Assembly (NCBI RefSeq): GCF_037126465.1
Contig: NW_026999403.1
Span: 1,302,001-1,366,000 of the forward strand
Length of the DNA: 64,000 bases
Direction of reading: 5' to 3'
Origin: Ornithodoros turicata
Taxonomy: Eukaryota; Arthropoda; Arachnida; Ixodida; Argasidae
The notes beneath the pieces were generated by a model, which saw only the letters and a list, made by a program, of their open reading frames with translations, was not told the DNA's origin and did not search any database. The position numbers and the translations under genes are program-made. Shown here piece after piece: positions 56,043 to 64,000 of the stretch (its first letter is position 1; the number at the start of each line of letters is the position of its first letter).

Positions 56043-56705
56043 AGTGAATCTCAACAGAATTCCAGCGCTAATCCACTCAAAACACGTAATAAAACCTTCC
56101 TAAAATGTCACAAACACATTTCGACGATGTTTCTAATCTGCTTATCCCTTCTTCCTCACTAAACGCAACCGGATCTTCTCTCGAATTCGCATCATCTCGC
56201 AGTAACGTGTTTGTGCATAGTAGGAGCCGATCTAAGCGCTTCTGCTGTTACAGTTAAAATCCCGGGAGGGTTTTGAGTCGATTTCATTTCGCTGAAACAT
56301 GCGGCAACTTCCTTTGATGCTTCCAGAAAAATGACAGAAGAGAGAGTTTATGGGGAAAGGGTCGTGCTTTATTTAATTTCTTCCGACTATTTTATTTCAG
56401 TCGTGTTTAGATACGGTTATTTTATTTCCGAATGTCGCGCATTATTCGTGGCTTTATGCCTTTGATGGTGGCTCCGGATACGAGTTTTCCTTGCCGACCA
56501 CTCCGTCTCCGAAGAAAGGAAACAGATTCAAGCTCTGCTTGGTCGTTATCTTATTGGAATTCTCTTCCGCGTCCTTCTGAAGCGTTGTTCGGTCAGAACT
56601 CGGCCAGGGAACTTTGTGAGTTTTGAAAGCTTGCAGTATTTCTTAGTGCGTAGAGTCAATGCTTGTAGACGATGTCGAAAAGTGTACCTTATAGTTAGAT
56701 GAATT
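56043..56705. other. Unassigned sequence
   Basis: No gene was recognised. The 64-residue frame at 56432 has no recognised domain. Confidence 0.35.
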
Positions 56706-56925
56706 TTTTTATTTGATTTGATTCGGGTTTTATTGGCGCATGAGCTGCAAAGGCCATAATGCGCCAAATACCACTGAAGACTAGTTAGCTAAAAGGTACA
56801 TGTGAATAACTGTGCATTAGTATTTAAAATCACAGATGCTTTAAAAACCCCGTATCTTTAAAAAACCTATACACGTTCTCAAAAGGAACAAAGCTGTCAT
56901 CAACCAGCAGAAGCATTGGATGGAG
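56706..56925 (-). pseudogene. LINE-X 3' end, minus strand, AATC tail
   Basis: The reverse complement contains ccaatgcttctgctggttga, ttgttccttttgagaacgtg, then attatggcctttgcagctca and gcgccaataaaacccg with an AATC tail. It is colinear with 5118-5350. The coding remnant equals the last ~30 residues of LINE-X. Confidence 0.75.
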
Positions 56926-56979
56926 GGGCAATAGTTAGATGAAATTTTAACGGTTCTTGTTGAAAAAATGTATATAAAA

Positions 56980-57144
56980 TACACCGGTGTGACACAAATA
57001 AGTAAAAACAACAATATACTTGACGTTTCGGAGGTCATATCGACATCCATGAGCAGTAGATGATGAAAGTGATTACGGAAGTCGCAGGAGTTCCGAAACG
57101 TGAAGTATATTGTTGTTTTTACTTTTTTGCGTCACACCGGTGTA
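56980..57144. mobile_element. 161-bp foldback MITE, TA-flanked
   Basis: Element 56982-57142 lies between TA dinucleotides. The ends caccggtgtgac and gtcacaccggtg continue inward as complementary arms of about 54 bp (taaaaacaacaatatactt / aagtatattgttgttttta, gacgtttcgga / tccgaaacgtg). Confidence 0.9.
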
Positions 57145-57242
57145 TTATATAGTGAACATGTTCTTCTCCAGTGTTTGGACTAGCTTTCATTCCAATGAGA
57201 TTCCAACGTGACCAGCTCCAGTGCATTAGTGAGATCATAGCC

Positions 57243-57380
57243 TACCACGCCGGGACTGGGAGGGGTACCGGGTTCGAATCCCGGCACCGGCCGGCTGTAT
57301 GTTTTCTATAGGTTTTCCTCGGACTTCGTAAGAGGAACGTCGACACAGTCCTCAGCGAAGTCGGCCCAGGACGCCCCCCC
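57243..57380 (+). mobile_element. tRNA-derived SINE, partial
   Basis: gggactgggaggggtaccgg, B box gggttcgaatcccgg, then ggttttcctcgg, cgtcgacacag and gaagtcggcccaggacgc match the 44440-44663 SINE. The tail is replaced by a C-rich run. Confidence 0.75.
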
Positions 57381-58082
57381 CTCCCCCACAACATACCGAC
57401 ATACCGGCGGGCAAACTGGCCCTGAAGCTCCTCCCACTTTTTTAGCTTTCTGACCAATGACGTCTTGAAGTTTGGGGCACTATCAATCAACCTATCCTCA
57501 CTATTTGTCCCCTTATCCAACATGGGCAGCGTCGTTTTGGGTGGCAAGTGGACCGAATGGGATTGAAATGAATACCTCTCACGATCTGCAAAACTAGTGG
57601 ATTTTTGGTGCAAATTTGATAAACGCAACCTAGGCTGCGCAATGCACGTCGGGAATTGTAGTCTGCTTCCGTCGTTGTACCGCTGTCGGCAGGACCACCT
57701 GCTGGTACACACCCTGTCGTCGGTGCGATTTTTTTAACTTATCTACATGAATAGTTGGAATAAAAAGCCAATAATGTTAATGTATCCATATGATTCAGTG
57801 ATTAAATTCAAAATTGTACAGCGCAGTGCCGCTTTTGTTATGATTTCGCTGTGATCGCCTTGTTCACTAGGCCTAACACCTACGACAAGACGTATTATCT
57901 TTGGTTGGATATCGATGGCGGAGCATCAATTGGAACTGATTTTCTAGAAACGTGTATGAGGATATACATCTGCGGCGTAAAATCAGAGTAATCTGTGAAA
58001 ATTTTTTGTCACAAACTTCCCGATTCACCGTTTTTGTTTTGGTCGCCATTTTGGGTGGGAGCCAGGTGTCATGGCGACCCGT
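57381..58082. other. Unassigned sequence
   Basis: No gene was recognised. The minus-strand frame at 57242-57712 runs through the SINE and is not a gene. Confidence 0.35.
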
Positions 58083-58630
58083 AATAGACCCATGACCTAC
58101 TAGATTATAACGACCATGTCATAGCCACCGTTCCCAGTGCCGCATTTGGAACCTACCACTAGATGGCGCTGCTCATGGGCCCGGCTATGGCTTCCTCAAT
58201 TTCTGCGATACTTTGTACTTTGTACTTAGTATTTTTGTACAAGCGGTGAATGTCCCACGGGGGATGCTTGTTTCCAAAGTTGATTATCATCATCATTTCC
58301 GCGTTTTTCATAGGACCTATTGCTGTCGTCTGCTACGGTAGTTGTACGTCCGCATCTGCGCGTTCAAAATTCAAATTTCCATTGCCCAATCACGATGTAG
58401 ATCTCGCTGGCCGATGAGTATCGTCCCTAGCGGATCGTGCGGACGGGCTACACATAGGGGTGGCCGATTACGACACGGTCGCTATAATCTACAGGTTTCC
58501 CCGGCGACTTTAACCCAAGTGCCAGCTAAATTAATCCATGCCCCATAAAGTTTGCATGGCACATGGATTAATTTCGATGGCGCTTGGATTAAAATCGGCG
58601 GGAAAACCTGTAGTAGTTCGTGGGTAAAAC
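58083..58630. mobile_element. hAT-like MITE, copy 3, interrupted
   Basis: The left end catgacctactagattataa (58091) and right end, split as gctataatcta ... tagtagttcgtg (to 58622), match the family at 25681 and 26569. It is about 411 bp without the nested 119-bp MITE. The 8-bp flanks aatagacc and ggtaaaac do not match, so this copy is older or rearranged. Confidence 0.8.
58490..58612. mobile_element. 119-bp MITE nested in a terminal repeat
   Basis: Element 58492-58610 lies between TA dinucleotides. The ends caggtttccccggcgacttt and aaaatcggcgggaaaacctg are inverted, with further pairs (ccaagtgcc / ggcgcttgg, ttaatccatg / catggattaa). It splits the right end of the hAT-like copy 3 at its TA, restoring ctagtag when removed with one TA. 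Confidence 0.9.
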
Positions 58631-58837
58631 GCAAAGCAATCACAGGCCCGGAACTGTGATTGATAGATCGAGCTTCTTTTTGGTTCTCCATCCAATGGCA
58701 GGACTCCCTTTCAATATACTGCTCTGTACGCCATCTAAAGTCCCTGGATTGGATTGGATTCGATTGGATTGGATTCGCAATTCAAGGGCTTTACACGCCA
58801 CCAGCCAACAGCGTCACGTGCGTCGCAGAGGCGCAAT

Positions 58838-58937
58838 TCCGAATACCGAATAATTGATCGTTATCTTTTAACTGGTAAAGAGATCAGCCTTAGTTGCTCA
58901 TGCGCCATAAAAACCGGAATCATCATCATCCGAATAC
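58838..58937 (+). mobile_element. LINE-X 3'-end mini-insertion, weak TSD
   Basis: agccttagttgctcatgcgcc and ataaaaaccgg with a short ATC tail are almost identical to the 5368-5417 insert. tccgaatac at 58838-58846 and 58929-58937 may be the TSD, but then the insert would have extra 5' sequence. Confidence 0.5.
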
Positions 58938-59597
58938 AATGCATGGAGTACCACTTCTAGAGCGTTGCTTTCAGCAGTGCCCACGAAACTTTTGTACTTG
59001 ACTGGATGGTTCCTACCATATTTTCTCGCCATTGATATCCTTCGGTTTTAGAAGGACACGTCGCTTTATGTAACATTCGCAGAATATCCGTCGCCACGAG
59101 AGTCACGACAATTTTGAACGGCTTTTAATTTGTTCCCCCTGTATCGTCAGTAAAATTTCACGTTTCCAGATGCCTCTATACGGGAGAGTGATAACCGAAA
59201 ACGTCCGCGACGGTGACACGCGGTTTCCCGACACAGGGGGATTTTACGCTGCAGATGTATATACTCATCAGAGGAACACCGTGTGCGTCGTTAACGCGCA
59301 GCACAGTAACGTGCAAGATAAAAAGAAAGCTATCGCGCAGCGAGCTGCTCGGACTCACCTCCTTAGACAGTCGTCTCCGTATTTATCCTTCTCTAAACAA
59401 CGCAACAACAGCAAGCGATACGTGACGACGGTGACATCCGGTATTTCACCGCAGGAATTGTGCCACCCTATACCTCATTACATATGGATAACTGTATACG
59501 AATGAGATAGGAATGAAACGAATGGAGCAAATACACACACATGAAGCATGACACATTGTACAGTGTAGGTGACGGGTTCGGGTTTAATGATTTTTTT
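58938..59597. other. Unassigned sequence
   Basis: No gene or repeat was recognised. The 111-residue frame at 59170 has no domain I can name. Confidence 0.3.
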
Positions 59598-59951
59598 TCT
59601 AATTCCGTGTCCTGCACATGAACCTCATCGTCAGTATCACTTTAAAGAGCTTTACAGATATCAGTTGCCACTTCATCCAGCCTTGTTGTTGGGTGATGAG
59701 CCTCTTTTACCCTTCATGAGAGTTTTTAACTATTTTAAAGATATTGGCTATTTAAATACAATATAGTTTTACCCAGCTCTGCTCATGTATCTTGTTTTAC
59801 TGTCTAAACCTTTCTAAAACTATGGTTTTAGTTTAATCTTGCTGCTTTTACATAGTCACCAACCATCCCCATTGTCTTTTCACCATAGCTTTGGCGCACT
59901 ATGACCTTAGTTGTCCGTGCGCCATAAAAACCTGAATAATCATCTAATTCC
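59598..59951 (+). pseudogene. LINE-X 3' end with 9-bp TSD
   Basis: Insert 59607-59942 is nearly identical to 35692-36027 (from tgtcctgcacatgaacctca to the ATC tail). It keeps the last ~50 codons (CPAHEPHRQYHFKELYRYQL ... LNTI) and the terminal stem-loop. The flanks are tctaattcc at 59598-59606 and 59943-59951. Confidence 0.85.
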
Positions 59952-60027
59952 AGGACGTGTGGAATCGGGTGCTATTTACACTCGAGAACTCGTGGACAAA
60001 TCGGCCGCTACGATCTCCATTTGCTAT

Positions 60028-60873
60028 GTCATCGGCAGAGTTGTGCCTAACTCGTTACAAGTAACTCGTTACTTGGTAACGGTTACTTTTTTTGGTAACG
60101 AAGTAACGATTCAGTTACTTTTTTAAAAATTGTAATAGTAACGGAATCAGTTACAAAACTTGGTAACTCGTTACTGACGTTACTCGTTCCTTTTCTTCAG
60201 CGCGGGGGAGCACATTTCGGCACACCGCGTGGGGCAATGCGTGCAGATTTGACCCGCGTGACCCACGACAACGTGTGACTCAATGTCCCTCGCTGGATGT
60301 GTTGTTGTCTTTTCTCTTGTTTCCGTAATCTCCGACCATCACTCCTTCACAAGAATGGGCACCAATTCTGCTGTGGCAACAAAAAACGCGTTTCGCCTTC
60401 CAGAGTTTTCTTGTCGTTGCTAAGCGCCCTAAATTATGACGCAGCCCCTCGTCTGTTTTTGGGAACCGCTGGTGATTGGTGGCACGAAAAGTGTTTTTTC
60501 TTGTGTTTTCATAATCTCCAATCACCCCGACTTGGAAAATTAGGGAGAAGGTCCAGGCAAGGTGATATAGAATCATGGTAAGGGGCCGAGAGGCACGGAA
60601 CACGAAGGACGGACGACAAATTTCGAGTGTCAGCCTCTTAGGAAACGTAATTCCTCATTAATAAAGGGTTGAAGGCAAATGACGGCATGTTTGTTGGCTC
60701 CTTTAACTATGTGGCGGTAACGTAAAAGTAACTCGTTACCTGTGAGTAACGAGAACTCGTTACTTTTGTATGTTGGTAACGAGTAACGTATTTAGTTACT
60801 TTTTTCTGAAGTAACGGGTAACGGTATTTCGTTCCTTTTTTTTTTTTGTAACGGGCACAAGTCTGGTCATCGG
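60028..60873. mobile_element. 830-bp hAT element with perfect 8-bp TSD
   Basis: Element 60036-60865 is flanked by gtcatcgg at 60028-60035 and 60866-60873. The ends cagagttgtgcc and gggcacaagtctg are inverted repeats, followed on each side by ~130 bp of gtaactcgttac-type subterminal repeats. The core holds two diverged copies of a ~35-bp motif (ttccgtaatctccgacc at 60320 and ttcataatctccaatcac at 60508). No transposase; non-autonomous. Confidence 0.93.
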
Positions 60874-61067
60874 GGAATGTTCGGGTGAAACGAGAGGCAT
60901 ATGTAACAAGCCACTGTTGTGACAGTGGGACGATAAACAAGGACTTTATATTTCCGCTTGGAACTGAGGTAGTGACTGACCGCGGTATTCGAGCTCCACA
61001 AACGCTCCTCTTTTTTTTTTCCCTGTAGGAGGGGATTATCAAAGGCGGACAAATAGGTCGTTACAAA

Positions 61068-61674
61068 TACAGGGTTATTCTAGCAAACGTTACACATTTC
61101 GATCGCACTGTAAAAATAGAAGACTAGATTTGATTCATCCTAGACTTTGCAGACTGATAGCCATATACCTGAAGTTTCATTGGAATTTTTTGTAAGCGCT
61201 ATGGTCATGTAGAAAAGGCATTAAAAATAAAGCAAAATCTCGCCCCATGCATTTTCAATGGCCTATCCCACGCAAACACGGCCATTTTTTCTTGCGTCTG
61301 CTTCACATTCAGATCACTTCACACAGGTAGTGCTGCTTACAACGATGTCACATGCCGATTCTGACGCTATGCACCAATCCTCTTGTTCTAGTCTTGTTCT
61401 GTATGCTGGTGCCACCTGTGTGTGGTGAAATGAAAATGGAGCAGACGCAGCAGATAATGGCGGCTTTTGAGCGAGATAGGCCATAGAAAATGCATAGAGT
61501 GAAATTTTGCTTGATTTTTAATTTTTCTTCTACAGGACCATAATGCTCACAAAAAATTCCAACAAAACTTCAGACAAATGGCTACCAGTCTACAAAGTTT
61601 GGTGTAGGATAAACCCCGTCTTCTATTTTTACGATGCGATCAAAATGTGTAACGTTTGCTAGACTAACCCTGTA
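61068..61674. mobile_element. 603-bp foldback MITE, TA-flanked
   Basis: Element 61070-61672 lies between TA dinucleotides. The ends cagggttattctagcaaacg and cgtttgctagactaaccctg are inverted, and the arms extend over 200 bp (gttacacatttcgatcgca / tgcgatcaaaatgtgtaac, taggccatagaaaatgcat / atgcattttcaatggccta). Mariner/Tc1-type by TSD. No transposase. Confidence 0.93.
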
Positions 61675-61797
61675 GCTCTTTACTGATATCATGATTAAGT
61701 TTTCGGATGGTTTACATAGAACAACAGTTGAAGAACCGGAAGAATTTCGGGTTGATATCGGGTTTTACCCGAATTCTTGAAAACGTGTTCGTGGACG

Positions 61798-61818
61798 GGG
61801 GGGGGGGGGGGGGGGGGA
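61798..61818. repeat. G homopolymer
   Basis: About 20 uninterrupted Gs, the longest such run in the window. It is a possible quadruplex former and a likely place for sequencing or assembly error. Confidence 0.9.
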
Positions 61819-62020
61819 CTACAGTGAAAAATCGGGTTTATCTCGAAAACGAAGAATCCTATAAGCGTCGGCCATCGAAGGGAAATACACGGACGATGTG
61901 CATATATACATACGAGGAATGCCACAAAACTACTGCGTGATCACTTACTCGTTATTAGAATTTCATTGCTGCGGCGGTGACCTTTTTCAGGGCTTCCGTC
62001 ATGAACTTAAGGTGATAAGG

Positions 62021-62060
62021 TTCATTCAATCAATTACTGGGGAGTAATTGATTGAATGAA
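62021..62060. repeat. 40-bp palindrome
   Basis: Perfect 18-bp arms ttcattcaatcaattact / agtaattgattgaatgaa around gggg. Confidence 0.88.
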
Positions 62061-62150
62061 TTGAATTGATTGAATGAGGGTGAACGAAGCTTATTTCCGG
62101 AAGTGCACTGCAGTCAATGAAATGTTCCTTATCTCCTGATGACAAAACAC

Positions 62151-62219
62151 ATCCTTCCTCGTCGCTTTTACGCCAGAAAAATCCAATCATCATCATCATC
62201 ATCATCAGAATCCGTCCTC
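62151..62219 (+). mobile_element. LINE-X 3'-end mini-insertion
   Basis: Insert 62161-62209 (49 bp), gtcgcttttacgccagaaaa plus an ATC run, is flanked by atccttcctc and atccgtcctc (10 bp, one mismatch). Confidence 0.65.
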
Positions 62220-63004
62220 TGGCAGGGAAAGATTGTTGTTGTTTTTTCCCTAAAGTTTCTCCCTAGTTTAACTTTATAGTCTAACATAACAGTGTCTGTT
62301 GCAACCTACTGACTGGGAGTTCGTGTCCAGCTTCGACACTCCGGTGTGTGGAAATTGTGATTCAGGGTTTTTGTCATTTGTACGCTGGCATCTTCCGAAG
62401 AGCGGGCGAAGCGGGCGGCTTCAAAGCTGCGAATCACTCGGGAGGGATATGTATTCATTTGCCACTTGGCGACGAATGGACTTTTCGTGTCGGGCGGACA
62501 GCACGGTAGCTATTTTGCCTAGAGCGCGGGACAGACGCTCGTCCTATATAGCTCGAAGAGGAGTGCATTCTTTTTGCAGGCGGTTTCTTCAGCGACAATG
62601 GGTTTAACTACCCTTCGACGTAATATGAGGAAAACACGGGTTTCAACTCCGAGAACTGATTTCCTTTTGAGGTGGTGAAGATTTTATTGGCTGAAGTATG
62701 GAAGAGGAAAAATAAAATTGTCAGGTAATCGACAGCGCAGCTAGCCGTCTGTACAATCCAGAGTTGGCCTAAAAACATGTCGCTGTTGTTGTTTTGATTT
62801 CGTGACAGATTTTCCTCTCCCATACCACACGCAATCAAATGATCCTGACCACCTAAAAACGAAATCTCGTCCTGGCGATCGAACGAAAGCTTGTACTTTG
62901 AATGATGTAAGGAAAGAACTCTAGCGCGTACCACGCGTTTTAGTGGAAGTAATTACAGATATTGCACAGTATAAACATTTAGGTTACGTGCCGCTTAGTC
63001 AGCG

Positions 63005-63175
63005 AGAGTTAGCGTGAGTTTTAGTATACCGTTGCCAAGGTTATCGTGCCTGTCGGAACCAATCGCAGTTGTGCGTGACCCAGAAACTTATCCACTGATT
63101 GGTTCCGATTCATACGATTCGACGCAAGCCACGTTATCAACGGTCTGCTAAAACTCTCTATTAGAGAGTTTCTGT
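63005..63175. repeat. Inverted-repeat-bounded segment
   Basis: gagttttagtataccgttg and aaccaatcgc on the left correspond to caacggtctgctaaaactc and gattggtt on the right in reverse complement. It is probably a decayed MITE; no TSD was determined. Confidence 0.45.
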
Positions 63176-63471
63176 GCATCGTACGCAAAGGCTTTGGAGG
63201 TTTTGCGGACTGCGCGAAGCTCTCTTTCTGTTATGGGCGTGCGCAGAATCATCAGCGCTATCCCTTATGTATTGAAAGGCGATAGCAACTCTCGATTCTA
63301 CTTTAGGTACCTTGTTGTTCCGGAATATCTTCTCGCACTTTCTCAAGCTCTGGTCGAATTATTCGCTTCAGAGCCATCCTACTAATCTGTATAACTTCAA
63401 AGGTCGTCAAAAAGTACACATCCCATCTTGTTCAACCAAGTATCATGCTGTCGTGCGTGACGAATTGTCAC

Positions 63472-63514
<43 letters not shown>
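63472..63514. repeat. (AAT)n microsatellite
   Basis: Uninterrupted taataataa run of about 43 bp. Confidence 0.9.
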
Positions 63515-64000
63515 CAGCTTAACTAAATCTGAAACTAACTAAAACTATAAAGTCTTAAACTATTAACTAGGAACACATCCATTTGCAAAGAAACATACAG
63601 TAGCAGCAACGAATACAAAATACGATTTCAAGGTTTCGTCTAAGCCTGCAGAATTCCTTTTGTGGGTCTTACATCTCGCATTCTCGCATAGACGAATGTG
63701 TCATTCGCCATGCTGCATATTTTCGTAGGGGTTGGTGAAAACAACCTCGCACAGAATGGAGACAAGAAGAAAACCATGTATGCATCATCTCGCAACGCGA
63801 CTGGCGAAATAAAACGATATTCAAATAAGACTGCGCGCAAAACATTCTATTTCAATCGCCCGCATCACCGGACACGTATACAAACACATCTCAGAGGTGG
63901 ATGAAAGCCGTCTTGCATATCTTCTACGTGCTATTTTGTTTCTGTCTCAGTCTATCATTGTGTTTGTTGTTAGAGTCATGTATAACAGCTGGTGATGGGA

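Overview
The window reads as eukaryotic intergenic DNA, most likely from an arthropod and plausibly a tick or other chelicerate. The reasons are the density of LINE, SINE and MITE copies, the (ATC)n-tailed retroelement ends, a degenerate CCTAA-type (arthropod telomere-like) tract at about 11.4 kb, and the absence of prokaryotic-style operons. The species call is inference. I found no host gene, rRNA, true tRNA or CRISPR array that I would defend. Every protein signature I recognise belongs to a transposable element, and all of those are broken.

Layout. 1-16 kb: a dispersed repeat with a paralogue at 26-27 kb, a tRNA-derived SINE, short 3' ends of two LINE families (called LINE-X and LINE-Y here), several ~50-bp LINE-X mini-insertions with target-site duplications (TSDs), and two foldback MITEs. 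16.9-21.9 kb: a 167-bp satellite array that carries a Tc1/mariner-type MITE, a deleted Tigger/pogo-like transposase relic and two copies of a ~645-bp inserted block. Part of the array is organised as an A-B dimer. 22-31 kb: mostly unrecognised sequence, plus two copies of a ~400-bp hAT-like MITE and a zf-RVT LINE relic. 31.8-36.7 kb: a hAT element nested inside an older one, two TA-flanked MITEs, a LINE-X insertion with a strange inverted 5' junction, and SINEs. 39-44.7 kb: a GGAAT-rich hAT-like element, a 75-bp minisatellite, a long-palindrome MITE, a Penelope-like reverse transcriptase relic and LINE-Y. 46.6-50.3 kb: a second copy of the nested hAT family, a palindromic MITE and the largest relic, a CR1/Jockey-group LINE on the minus strand. 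51.5-64 kb: a Tigger-like non-autonomous element, several foldback MITEs, an 830-bp hAT with a perfect 8-bp TSD, and repeats.

How it fits together. The sequence records successive waves of insertion. Nesting and TSDs give relative ages: the hAT at 32176-32735 is younger than its host element, the TA-MITE at 58492-58610 is younger than the hAT-like copy it interrupts, and the ~645-bp block entered the satellite before part of the array was duplicated. The most interesting pattern is the recurrent insertion of only the last ~45-65 bp of LINE-X. Each is flanked by a TSD, and most are truncated at the same place, inside the loop of a predicted 3' stem-loop.
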